Shown here: piece by piece, positions 33,737 through 41,282 of the stretch
How positions within the stretch are numbered: the first letter of the stretch is position 1
How the letters are laid out: every line of letters begins with the position of its first letter
Assembly: GCA_037444075.1 (NCBI GenBank)
Contig: JBBIND010000017.1
Location: 1 to 57,389, forward strand
DNA length: 57,389 nt
Direction: 5' to 3'
From: JBBIND01 sp037444075
Lineage (GTDB): Bacteria; Acidobacteriota; Terriglobia; Bryobacterales; Bryobacteraceae
Program-made: the position numbers and the translations under genes
Notes under the pieces: generated by a model
Told to the model about the DNA's origin: nothing
Databases searched by the model: none
What the model saw: the letters and a program-made list of their open reading frames with translations, nothing else

Positions 33737-34567
33737 TCAGGAATCTACGCCGGCGCGGATTCCGAGCGAGGGGTCGTATAGATTCATAGCGCCCGGGCCA
33801 CAACGCTCGGCGACGACCCGCACCAGCCCGAGGTAACGCCCTTGATCGCGCTCAAGCGTCTCAACGTCTGACGGGAACAGGCTCTTGCCCGTGATTTCAA
33901 GCGCACGCTCAAAATCCCGCCAATGGCGCCATCCGTCAGGCTGCACGTCGGCGCTGACGTTGGTAACCCGGGAACTGCGAAGCCAAAGCTCACGCCACCA
34001 GGAGGCTGTGTGGAAGCACCAGCACTCGTCCTCCCAAAATACCTTGCCATTCTCTTGAGGGGCCAGCAAGTGCTCAGGCGGTGCGTTCCCTATCGGCTGG
34101 GTCAGCCCCGGAACTACGATCCCGATCAGACCGCCGGGGCGGACGAATCCACTCAGGTAACCCAGGTAGAGGTCGTCGGTCCCATAGAGGTGGTAGGAGT
34201 CGAATGACACCACGGCATCAAAGAAGTCCCGGGCGAACGGCAGGGCGTGGGCTTCGACGCGCAAGGGGTAGACCATGTGGCTGAGGCCTGCCTCGACGAC
34301 GCGGTTCCAGTTGTGTTCGGGGCTTATCCACCAATCCGCTGCCCAAACGCACGCGCCAATTTCCCGCGCCAGAAAGATGCTGCTCAGAGCTTTGCCGCAA
34401 CCCAGATCAAGGACCCGCATGCCGGGCTCAATCTCCATGGCCTCGCAAAGCCACTCGGTCAGCCAGAGCGCGTTCGGACCCATCTGATTGTCGAGCATCC
34501 ACTCGGCGTCGTAGCCGTTCGACTTCGGAAACTCGGGCTTCGTCAGCAGTGCTGCTGATTCGTTCAC
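33737..34567 (-). CDS. SAM-dependent methyltransferase
   Basis: A 276-residue class I methyltransferase, cytoplasmic. Motif I VLDLGCGKALSSIFLARE (residues about 52-69), an acidic residue in CVWAADWWIS after strand 2, AVVSFDSYHLYGTDDLYLG and FVRPGGLIGIVVPG are all visible. The core resembles ubiquinone/sarcosine-type methyltransferases that act on small molecules. C-terminal part has Trp-rich CFHTASWWRELW and PDGWRHW. Substrate unknown. Monocistronic; convergent with the alpha/beta hydrolase. Confidence 0.88.
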   Translation of the reverse strand: MNESAALLTKPEFPKSNGYDAEWMLDNQMGPNALWLTEWLCEAMEIEPGMRVLDLGCGKALSSIFLAREIGACVWAADWWISPEHNWNRVVEAGLSHMVYPLRVEAHALPFARDFFDAVVSFDSYHLYGTDDLYLGYLSGFVRPGGLIGIVVPGLTQPIGNAPPEHLLAPQENGKVFWEDECWCFHTASWWRELWLRSSRVTNVSADVQPDGWRHWRDFERALEITGKSLFPSDVETLERDQGRYLGLVRVVAERCGPGAMNLYDPSLGIRAGVDS

Positions 34568-34652
34568 GCGCGGTACTCCTCTCTCGTCAGCGAGGTCATT
34601 AGACGGCTTTCAGGATAGCAGCTTCATCCCTGCGCGAAAGCGGTTCGCACAG

Positions 34653-35444
34653 TCAGGCAGGCCATCGGAGTTCCACGGGAGACCCGGTACAGCAGCCTAG
34701 CTTCCGGGACGCGGAGTCCTCGTTAACCACCACCTCGAAGTAGTTGGAACTCCCCAACACCACGCACGGCTCGCCGGGCGGACAATCCCCGTAGGTATTC
34801 GCGAGGCGGCGGACGACGTGGATGCCAACACACATTTCGAAAGGCGACTCGAGGATGCCGGGGAAATCCGCAACGTGGAAGTTCGTGATGAGGTTGCCGA
34901 AGCGGTCCGTCTTGAGCACGGCGCCTGTCCAGAAGCGCTTGCCGGTGCGCACAGGCTGGTCCCAGGAAGTCCGCAGGTAATCCTGGATCAGTTTGCCGAA
35001 CCGGGACGGCGCCACGCCCTTGGCAAGCTGCGCGGCGGCGGGCGCAAACACGTCCCTCCCGTGAAAGGTCCGGCTGACGGGCTTCAGGAAGTAGCGATCC
35101 GCGGTGATGCAACGCACCTTGTGCTTCTCACGAGCCATTACCAATGCCAGAACGCCGTTGTCCGGCGCGATGAAATACTGGGCCGCCGCTTCCATCAATA
35201 ATGGCCGGCGTGTGGTTCCGACGCCCGGGTCGACCACGGCGACGTGCACTGTCTTTGGGGGAAAGTAGCGGTAAGCCTGAGCCAGCACGAAGGCGCCCTC
35301 CTGAATCGCAAACGGGGGCACTTCGTGGCTGATATCAACGATTTGCACTCCGGGTTGGACGCCCAGAATGACGCCCTTCATGACGCCCACGAAGTGGTCT
35401 GAAGCGCCAAAGTCAGTGGTCAAGGTGATAATAGGATTACGCAT
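34653..35444 (-). CDS. SAM hydroxide adenosyltransferase (DUF62 family)
   Basis: A 263-residue member of the DUF62/fluorinase fold, whose bacterial members hydrolyse S-adenosylmethionine to adenosine and methionine using an activated water. Visible: ITLTTDFGASDHFVGVMKG, VQIVDISHEVPPF, VHVAVVDPGVGTTRRPL, APDNGVLAL and TFHGRDVFAPAAA, and the C-terminal KTDRFGNLITNF with GSSNYFEVVVNEDSASRKLG. The RxxxH/Asp-rich set and overall order are typical. ATG 35444 is preferred over an upstream GTG (35474). The start codon overlaps, in CATG (35442-35445), the ATG of the divergent cysteine desulfurase. Confidence 0.92.
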   Translation of the reverse strand: MRNPIITLTTDFGASDHFVGVMKGVILGVQPGVQIVDISHEVPPFAIQEGAFVLAQAYRYFPPKTVHVAVVDPGVGTTRRPLLMEAAAQYFIAPDNGVLALVMAREKHKVRCITADRYFLKPVSRTFHGRDVFAPAAAQLAKGVAPSRFGKLIQDYLRTSWDQPVRTGKRFWTGAVLKTDRFGNLITNFHVADFPGILESPFEMCVGIHVVRRLANTYGDCPPGEPCVVLGSSNYFEVVVNEDSASRKLGCCTGSPVELRWPA

Positions 35445-36645
35445 GGTAGTTGGTATCCAGGCCCTAGGGGCCACGAATCGCTGCTACTTCGACCATAATG
35501 CCACCACGCCCGTTTCGGCGGAAGTGCTGGGAGCTTACCTGAGCGCGCTCAGGAGCCCTGCGGGCAACCCTTCCAGCATCCACGCCTGGGGGCAAACGGC
35601 GCGACGCATCCTGGACGAAGCCCGGGCCCGGGTTGCTGACCTCGTAGGCTGCCTGCCGGAGGAGATCGTCTTCCTGAGCGGGGGCACGGAAGCGGACAAC
35701 CTTGCGCTCTCTGGCGTGGTTGGGGCGCATTCCGCAGAGCGGCGCCACGTGGTCACCTCCACCGTCGAGCACCCGGGCGTGCTGAAGACCTGTGCCCACC
35801 TGGAAACGCAGGGCGTCGAGGTCACCTATCTCCCCGTGGATGGAATGGGACTGGTGGACCCGGACGAACTGCGCCGGAACATACGCCCCCACACGGTGCT
35901 GGTGTCCATCATGCACGCCAACAACGAGACCGGCGTGATTCAGCCGGTCGAGGAATTTGCGCGGATTGCCCGGCAAGCTGGTGTACCCTTCCATTCGGAC
36001 GGCGTACAGGCTGCTGGCAAAATCCCCGTGGACGTAACCGCTTCGGAGTTCGATCTGTACTCGTTGAGTGGCCATAAGTTCTACGCGCCTAAGGGGATAG
36101 GCGCTTTGTTCGTGCGCCGTGACCTGGGGGTGCAGCCGCTGCTCTTCGGCGGTCGGCAGGAGCGAGGGATGCGAGCCGGCACCGAAAACGTGGCGGGCGC
36201 CGTCGCCTTGGGCGAGGCTGCGCGTTGGGCCAAAGTGAACATGGCGGCTGAGGCAGCCCGTCTTGAAACGCTGCGAGACCGCCTGGAGCAGGGGATTCTG
36301 GAACGCGTTCAGGGCAGTTTCGTGAACGGCAAGGGCGCCCGACGGCTTCCCAACACAACCAACATCCGTATCGCGGGCGTTGAAGGGGAAGCCGTGGTGA
36401 TCGCTCTTGATCTGAAGGGCTTTGCGGTGTCGACGGGCGCAGCCTGTTCGAGCGGCGCCATGCAGCCTTCCCATGTCCTGACAGCCATGGGGTTGAAGCG
36501 GGCGGAAGGCCGCTCTGCGGTGAGGATATCGCTCGGGCGGAGCAATACGGTCGAGCAGGTGGATGCTCTGATCGAGGCGGTTGCCGCCTCGGCGGCTCGC
36601 CTGCAAGGGCTAGCGCCCTCGGACATCGACGAGGACGATGACTGA
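35443..36645 (+). CDS. Cysteine desulfurase (NifS/IscS-like)
   Basis: A 400-residue PLP enzyme that takes sulfur from L-cysteine as a persulfide. N-terminus CYFDHNATTPVSAEVL, substrate motif FLSGGTEADNLAL, STVEHPGVLKTCA, MHANNETGVIQPV, PLP Lys in SLSGHKFYAPKGIGALF, and catalytic loop VSTGAACSSGAMQPSHVL (Cys). C-terminal RISLGRSNTVEQVDAL is usual. ATG 35443 follows AGGA by 6 bases; the next gene mnmA overlaps by 8 bases, so this enzyme most likely supplies sulfur to tRNA thiolation rather than to a separate Fe-S (isc) cluster, of which no other gene is here. Confidence 0.95.
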   Translation: MVVGIQALGATNRCYFDHNATTPVSAEVLGAYLSALRSPAGNPSSIHAWGQTARRILDEARARVADLVGCLPEEIVFLSGGTEADNLALSGVVGAHSAERRHVVTSTVEHPGVLKTCAHLETQGVEVTYLPVDGMGLVDPDELRRNIRPHTVLVSIMHANNETGVIQPVEEFARIARQAGVPFHSDGVQAAGKIPVDVTASEFDLYSLSGHKFYAPKGIGALFVRRDLGVQPLLFGGRQERGMRAGTENVAGAVALGEAARWAKVNMAAEAARLETLRDRLEQGILERVQGSFVNGKGARRLPNTTNIRIAGVEGEAVVIALDLKGFAVSTGAACSSGAMQPSHVLTAMGLKRAEGRSAVRISLGRSNTVEQVDALIEAVAASAARLQGLAPSDIDEDDD

Positions 36646-37744
36646 AGGACTCGTGGCCGTGGCCATGTCCGGCGGAGTGGACAGCTCCACGGTAGCCGCC
36701 TTGCTTGCTTCGCGTGGGGTTCCTGTCATCGGTCTCACCATGCAGCTATGGGATCAGCGCCGGATGCCGGAGCTGACCCCGGCTAAACCCTCCGGGCGGT
36801 GCTGTTCGCTGACGGACGTCCACGATGCCCGCGCCGTGGCGCAGGCTCTGGGCATCAGGCATTACGTGGTCAACTTCGAGGAACGCTTCGAACACCAAGT
36901 GGTCCAGCCATTCGTACAGGAATACCTCGAAGGCAAGACTCCTATCCCATGTACTTTCTGCAACATCTACCTGAAATTTGATCTGCTTCTTGAACTGTCC
37001 GCAGGGCTCGGAGCGGACCGCATCGCCACCGGGCATTACGCCCGCCTCAGCCATGATGCCGACAGCGGACGCTGGCAGCTTCGCCGCGGCGTAGACACCG
37101 GCAAGGACCAGACATACTTCCTTTTTGGTTTGACGCAGGAGCAGATGGAACGGACCCTGTTTCCGCTCGGCGAGTACACCAAGGAGCAGGTACGGGAAAT
37201 CGCGCGGCTGGCGAATGTGCCCGTTGCCGCCAAAAGCGACAGCCAGGAAATCTGTTTTGTCCCGGGCGGGGACCACGAGGAGTTCATCCGAGCTTACTTG
37301 AAGGAACAGGGCAGGGCATTGCCCCCCGGCGGAGGCGAGATCGTGGATTCAACCGGGAAACGGCTTGGCAGGCACAACAGCTATTACGGCTTCACGGTGG
37401 GGCAGCGCAAAGGGTTGGGCGTGGCTGCTCCCGAACCACTGTACGTCATCGGAACCAACCCGGAAACACGCCAGGTGATTGTCGGAACTGAGCGGGAGCT
37501 ATTCCGCAAGGAGATGAGCGTGGGCGAGGTCAACTGGCTCTCGATACCGGAACCTGACCATCCCGTGCGCGCGTCAGTGCGCATACGCCATCAGCACACG
37601 CCGGCGGCGGCTAATGTTCTTGCTGTGAAAGGAGAGCGCCGGGCACAGGTCGTCTTTGATGAACCGCAAAAGGCTATTGCACCGGGGCAGGCTGCCGTCT
37701 TTTACGACGGCGAGTTGGTGCTGGGCGGCGGCTGGATAGAATAG
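36638..37744 (+). CDS. mnmA: tRNA-specific 2-thiouridylase MnmA
   Basis: MnmA installs the 2-thio group at U34 of tRNA-Lys, -Glu and -Gln. P-loop AVAMSGGVDSSTVAAL (residues 6-21), ATP/tRNA motifs HYVVNFEERFE and ATGHYAR, the two catalytic cysteines in TPIPCTFCN (about 103) and SDSQEICFVPGG (about 203), and the C-terminal FTVGQRKGLGV are all present. Length 368 is normal. Overlaps the cysteine desulfurase by 8 bases; followed 4 bases later by the LpxL-like gene. Confidence 0.97.
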   Translation: MTEGLVAVAMSGGVDSSTVAALLASRGVPVIGLTMQLWDQRRMPELTPAKPSGRCCSLTDVHDARAVAQALGIRHYVVNFEERFEHQVVQPFVQEYLEGKTPIPCTFCNIYLKFDLLLELSAGLGADRIATGHYARLSHDADSGRWQLRRGVDTGKDQTYFLFGLTQEQMERTLFPLGEYTKEQVREIARLANVPVAAKSDSQEICFVPGGDHEEFIRAYLKEQGRALPPGGGEIVDSTGKRLGRHNSYYGFTVGQRKGLGVAAPEPLYVIGTNPETRQVIVGTERELFRKEMSVGEVNWLSIPEPDHPVRASVRIRHQHTPAAANVLAVKGERRAQVVFDEPQKAIAPGQAAVFYDGELVLGGGWIE

Positions 37745-37748
37745 CTGC

Positions 37749-38648
37749 TTGGCGCAACGTTCCGAATTCCGCAACCTGTTCGAGTACGCTGCCGCGCGTG
37801 GAGTGCTCGCTTCGCTCGCTCTGCTGCCGCGCGGAGCAGCCTTGCGGCTTGCAAGGATTTACGCGAGCGTCCTGGACCTCAGCCTTCCGAAACTCCGGCG
37901 CGTCGGGATGCGCAACCTGAGTATGGCGTTCCCGGAGCTCCCTGTTTCGGAGCGGCGCAGGATCCTGAACGGTGTGTTCGCCTCCATCGCCCGCCTGTTG
38001 GTGACGCTGTCGCGATTCCCTCGGATGAATGCGGACAACGTGCGCCAGTGGATACGCTATGAGGGTTTCGAGCACTACGAACACGCCATCAAGCGAGGTA
38101 AGGGAGTGCTGTTCGCCACGGCACACCTGGGTAATTGGGAATTGAGCGCATTTTCCCATTGCCTGATGACGGCTCCAATGCACGTCGTAGTGCGGCCGTT
38201 GGATAATCCCCGCATTGACAACCTGGTAGCCACGCTCCGCACGCTGTCCGGCAACCGGCTGATAGAGAAGCGCGACTTTGCGCGAGGCATCCTGCGGGCA
38301 CTGTCTTCCAACGAAGCGGTGGGAATCCTCATTGACCAGAACGCGAGCCTGGATCAGGGTGTGTTCGTGGATTTCTTTGGGGTTCCGGCTTGCGCCACGA
38401 CGGGGTTCGCCAAATTGGCTCATCACAGCGGCACGACCGTCATCCCCGGTTACGCCCTCTGGTCTGAGCGGGAAAAGCGGTACGTGCTCCGGTTCTATGA
38501 GCCGCTCGAAATGACGGGTGACACAGCGGCGGACACTGCCGCGCTGCAACGCCATCTTGAAGGCGTGATCCGGGAGTATCCGGATCAATGGCTTTGGATT
38601 CACCGCCGCTGGAAGACCAGGCCCCCGGGCGAAGAGCCAATCTATTGA
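37749..38648 (+). CDS. LpxL/HtrB-family lipid A acyltransferase
   Basis: A 299-residue late acyltransferase of lipid A (lauroyl/myristoyl-type). Family block: LLFATAHLGNWELSAF-like (VLFATAHLGNWELSAFS, the HX4(D/E) catalytic set with His and Glu), VVRPLDNPRIDNLV, VGILIDQNASLDQGVFVDFFG, CATTGFAKLAHHSG and the end YPDQWLWIHRRWKTRP. N-terminal FRNLFEYAAARGVLASLALLP is the usual membrane-associated helix. Start TTG at 37749, 4 bases after mnmA, so in the same operon. It fits with WaaA-LpxK in building lipid A. Confidence 0.92.
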   Translation: MAQRSEFRNLFEYAAARGVLASLALLPRGAALRLARIYASVLDLSLPKLRRVGMRNLSMAFPELPVSERRRILNGVFASIARLLVTLSRFPRMNADNVRQWIRYEGFEHYEHAIKRGKGVLFATAHLGNWELSAFSHCLMTAPMHVVVRPLDNPRIDNLVATLRTLSGNRLIEKRDFARGILRALSSNEAVGILIDQNASLDQGVFVDFFGVPACATTGFAKLAHHSGTTVIPGYALWSEREKRYVLRFYEPLEMTGDTAADTAALQRHLEGVIREYPDQWLWIHRRWKTRPPGEEPIY

Positions 38649-38686
38649 TTCGAAAGGACCGGGCTGAGCGGGTGCGGGAGCCGTCC

Positions 38687-39739
38687 TCAGCCTTCGACGG
38701 CTAATTCCCCTTCGAGTGTGAACCGGGGCGCCTTGCGGCTGGCTAACAGCTCTTCCTGTTCGAGCATGGCGCTGACCAGCAGCGGCATGGCAATCGTGGA
38801 GTCGCAGTGGCAAGTCACCATGGTGGCATCCTTGGCGATTTTGCCCCAGCTTTGCGCTTCCTCGAAGGTGCAGCCGGATAATCCGCCCCAATGTGGGGCG
38901 TCCGTAACGCATTGCAGGGCGTATTTGTGCCCGCTGACGCCGCTGTTGATGATCAAGCCCGTGACCTCGGTCTGCTGGACGAAGTTCTTGGGAGTGCCGC
39001 CACCGAAGTAGATCACTCCGGAAGCAGGCCGGCTTCCGGCGATTGCCGCGGTTTCGATGACGTCACCGACGATGTCAAACGTGAAGCTGTTGCCCGTCGT
39101 GCTGCGGTGACAGGCAATGCCGATGCCTATGGAACTGTCGCCAATGGCGGGGCAGTATAGCGGCACGCCTGCCTTCGCCGCGGCCGTCAGAATACCGTCC
39201 TGGCTGGCGCGTTTCGAGAGATCCCTTCCCAGAAGGTACAGGAACTCGCGCGTGGTGTAAGGGCGCGATTGGTCGAGCGAGGCTGCGAAGCGTCCGATCC
39301 ACATGTCGTGCCCGCGGAACTGCTCCTCGTCCGCCAGCACGTCGTACATGCGGTCCACCATGTTCTCGGCCAGAAGCACGTCATCCATGTGCGGGGATCC
39401 CTGGAAGTGGTAGTGGCCGAGCGTTTCGTGCAAGTCGTGGAAGAAATTGGCCCCGGTGGCGACCAGGCAGTCAATCAGCCGGTGCTCGATCATCCTTACC
39501 ACCAACTGGCGCATGCCCGCCGGAACCATGGCCCCGGACAGCCCCATCATGATGGTGCAGTGGTCCGCCATCATCTTCTTCCAAACTTCGAACGCGAGGC
39601 CGAGTTGTTTGCCCTGAAACGCGGTACCCTGCATACGTTCCAGGATGAGAGAGACCGAGCGGGCGCCTGTCGGCTCAAACGGGCGGGTGGGATTGGCAAG
39701 GATCTGTTCCTTGCCGATGGCGGTGTGAGTCTTTTTCAT
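38687..39739 (-). CDS. Deoxyhypusine-synthase-like protein
   Basis: A 350-residue member of the deoxyhypusine synthase family. In eukaryotes and archaea these modify eIF5A; bacteria lack eIF5A, and some bacterial members make homospermidine. Motifs: LMGLSGAMVPAGMRQLV-like (MMGLSGAMVPAGMRQLVVRMI), LVATGANFFHDLHETLGH, YCPAIGDSSIGIG, and the catalytic Lys region CTFEEAQSWGKIAKDA (SWGKI). ATG 39739 (MKKTHTAIGK) is the family-typical start; longer starts are read-in. Co-oriented with the small HTH gene 26 bases upstream, so probably one transcript. The actual product cannot be told from sequence alone. Confidence 0.85.
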   Translation of the reverse strand: MKKTHTAIGKEQILANPTRPFEPTGARSVSLILERMQGTAFQGKQLGLAFEVWKKMMADHCTIMMGLSGAMVPAGMRQLVVRMIEHRLIDCLVATGANFFHDLHETLGHYHFQGSPHMDDVLLAENMVDRMYDVLADEEQFRGHDMWIGRFAASLDQSRPYTTREFLYLLGRDLSKRASQDGILTAAAKAGVPLYCPAIGDSSIGIGIACHRSTTGNSFTFDIVGDVIETAAIAGSRPASGVIYFGGGTPKNFVQQTEVTGLIINSGVSGHKYALQCVTDAPHWGGLSGCTFEEAQSWGKIAKDATMVTCHCDSTIAMPLLVSAMLEQEELLASRKAPRFTLEGELAVEG

Positions 39740-39765
39740 CCTGGTTTTGGCTGGCGGTGCGCGTC

Positions 39766-40041
39766 CTACTGCAAGCGGACGCGGTTCTTTTCGCTCGTCA
39801 CAAGTTCCTCGAAAATGGCGAGTACCTGCTTGCGATAGCGATACATGCGGTGAAGATTCTCGCGAAACGACTGCTCGAACCGGTTGGGGCGCAACCACTT
39901 CTGGAGCGTGGCCAGAGGCACGTCAATGTCTCTCCGGATGGCCTCCAGCGAGTGGCCACGCAGGAAAAGGCCGTAAAACATGGCGGCTTCCTTCTTCAGG
40001 GCAGCCGGATCGAAGTCATAATCCCCAACCATGACAGACAA
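39766..40041 (-). CDS. Small helix-turn-helix-like protein
   Basis: A 91-residue protein, mostly helical. Residues 15-55 (KKEAAMFYGLFLRGHSLEAI, then DVPLATLQKWLRPNRFEQ) fit a helix-turn-helix with a 'RGHSLEAIRRDIDVPLATLQKW' type recognition pattern, similar to homeodomain-like/phage transcription factors. The C-terminus is a basic helix. It could regulate its own operon with the deoxyhypusine-synthase-like gene. Start ATG 40041. The promoter at 40070-40099 lies just upstream. I do not recognise a named family. Confidence 0.7.
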   Translation of the reverse strand: MSVMVGDYDFDPAALKKEAAMFYGLFLRGHSLEAIRRDIDVPLATLQKWLRPNRFEQSFRENLHRMYRYRKQVLAIFEELVTSEKNRVRLQ

Positions 40042-40069
40042 CCATTCAAAGCTAAGTCTATTAATTGTC

Positions 40070-40099
40070 AGTATAAACGCCGCTTAAAGACTCTATCAA
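40070..40099 (-). promoter_or_regulatory. Promoter of the HTH/DHS-like unit
   Basis: On the minus strand TTGATA (plus 40099-40094) and TATACT (plus 40075-40070) are 18 bases apart; transcription would start near 40063, about 20 bases before the ATG of the HTH gene. The region 40042-40120 is AT-richer than its surroundings. Confidence 0.5.
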
Positions 40100-40146
40100 G
40101 TACATTCGGCTTATCGGCGCAGCCGGTGTAGAGCGGGCAGGGATTG

Positions 40147-40174
40147 ATATGCTGAAAATCATATGCTGAAATCA
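40147..40174 (+). repeat. Tandem duplication of the start region
   Basis: ATATGCTGAAA occurs at 40147-40157 and 40161-40171 (period 14). The first copy contains an ATG at 40149 five bases after AGGGA (40139-40143) and encodes the six-residue peptide MLKIIC, stopping at 40167-40169, which overlaps the second ATG (40163) that starts the GH43-like gene. The well-placed Shine-Dalgarno serves the mini-ORF, so the gene may be translated by coupling. Confidence 0.5.
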
Positions 40175-41104
40175 CGCTTGCTTGTACGTCTGGCAGCCCT
40201 GCTTTGCCTCGCTTGTCTGGCTTCGCTCGCTGACGAGGCTCTGCTGTTCTCCTTCTTCCGCAACAACGGCGAGGACGGTCTTTTTCTGGCCACCAGCGCA
40301 GACGGGTTGAGGTGGGAGGCACTCAACGGGGACCGGCCGCTCGTGAAGCCTGTGGTAGGCGAATCCCAGCTCATGCGCGACCCGTCCATCACGCGCGGAC
40401 CGGATGGAGTGTTTCGCATGGTGTGGACCACTTCCTGGCGGGGAAAGACAATTGGGTATGCCAGTTCGACCGACTTGCGGCGGTGGTCGACCCAGCGCGC
40501 CATCGAGGTGCTGCCGGATGAGCCAGGGGTCGTAAACTGTTGGGCTCCAGAGATTTACTACGATGATCCGTCAGGCGAGTTCGTCATCGTCTGGGCTTCC
40601 ACGATTCAGGGCCGCTTTCCGGAGACGCAGGGCGCAGGCTCAGGGGACTACAACCACCGCCAGTATGTGATTCGCACGCGAGACTTCAATACCTTTTCGA
40701 AAGCGAAGTTGTTCTATGACCCGGGCTTCCAAGTGATCGACGCGGCGCTTTTCCGCTCCGGGGGGAGCTTCTTCATGGTGGTGAAGAACGAAACTCTGAA
40801 GCCACCGGCGAAGTACCTGTTCCTCACTTCGGCTCCTGCGTTGGATGGACCCTGGAGTCCTCCAGGCCCTTCGATTTCGGGTCCGGAATGGGCCGAGGGT
40901 GCGAGTCCCATCCGGATAGGTGAGTTCTGGCACATCTACTTCGACAAGTACCGGCAAAAGCGCTACGGCGCCATCCGCTCGCAGAACTTGAGGAATTGGG
41001 AAGACATTACCGATAAAGTCGTCTTTCCGGAGGGTGCCCGGCACGGCACGGTGTTTCGAGCGCCGCGCGAGGTGGTCGAGCGGCTGCGTGCAGCGGAGCA
41101 GTAG
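40163..41104 (+). CDS. Secreted GH43-like beta-propeller protein
   Basis: A 313-residue secreted protein (signal peptide LVRLAALLCLACLASLADE). The body matches glycoside hydrolase family 43/62-like five-bladed propellers: LLFSFFRNNGEDGLFLATS, LMRDPSITRGPDGVFRMVWTT (general acid-type region), YASSTDLRRWS, VVNCWAPEIYYDDPSGEFVIVWAS, TFSKAKLFYDPGFQVIDAAL and WAEGASPIRIGEFWHIYFDKY. The Trp/Asp pattern at PEIYYDD is typical; the three GH43 acidic residues (Asp, Asp, Glu) are plausible but I cannot confirm all. Probably acts on arabinose- or xylose-containing glycans or is a related non-hydrolytic protein. Starts at ATG 40163 in a tandemly duplicated region. Confidence 0.82.
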   Translation: MLKSRLLVRLAALLCLACLASLADEALLFSFFRNNGEDGLFLATSADGLRWEALNGDRPLVKPVVGESQLMRDPSITRGPDGVFRMVWTTSWRGKTIGYASSTDLRRWSTQRAIEVLPDEPGVVNCWAPEIYYDDPSGEFVIVWASTIQGRFPETQGAGSGDYNHRQYVIRTRDFNTFSKAKLFYDPGFQVIDAALFRSGGSFFMVVKNETLKPPAKYLFLTSAPALDGPWSPPGPSISGPEWAEGASPIRIGEFWHIYFDKYRQKRYGAIRSQNLRNWEDITDKVVFPEGARHGTVFRAPREVVERLRAAEQ

Positions 41105-41282
41105 CCGGGGTCGCGGACGCCGGCCGTGGCGTTGCATCGACCAGCCGTAAGCCGGTACGATTGGCCTCTATGCCCTCGTGAAGGATAGCCGCCAGAGAAG
41201 TCACCGTCAGCGGTTTCCAGCCGCTGCCTCGGGCCATCCGCGCGGGGGAAGCCGCCGGATTATCAGTTGGAGAGGATTCCGT

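Noticed and set aside
40042..40120. Origin or attachment site because of higher AT content
   Set aside because: Only a normal promoter (TTGATA-18-TATACT) is seen; no DnaA boxes or att-like repeats.
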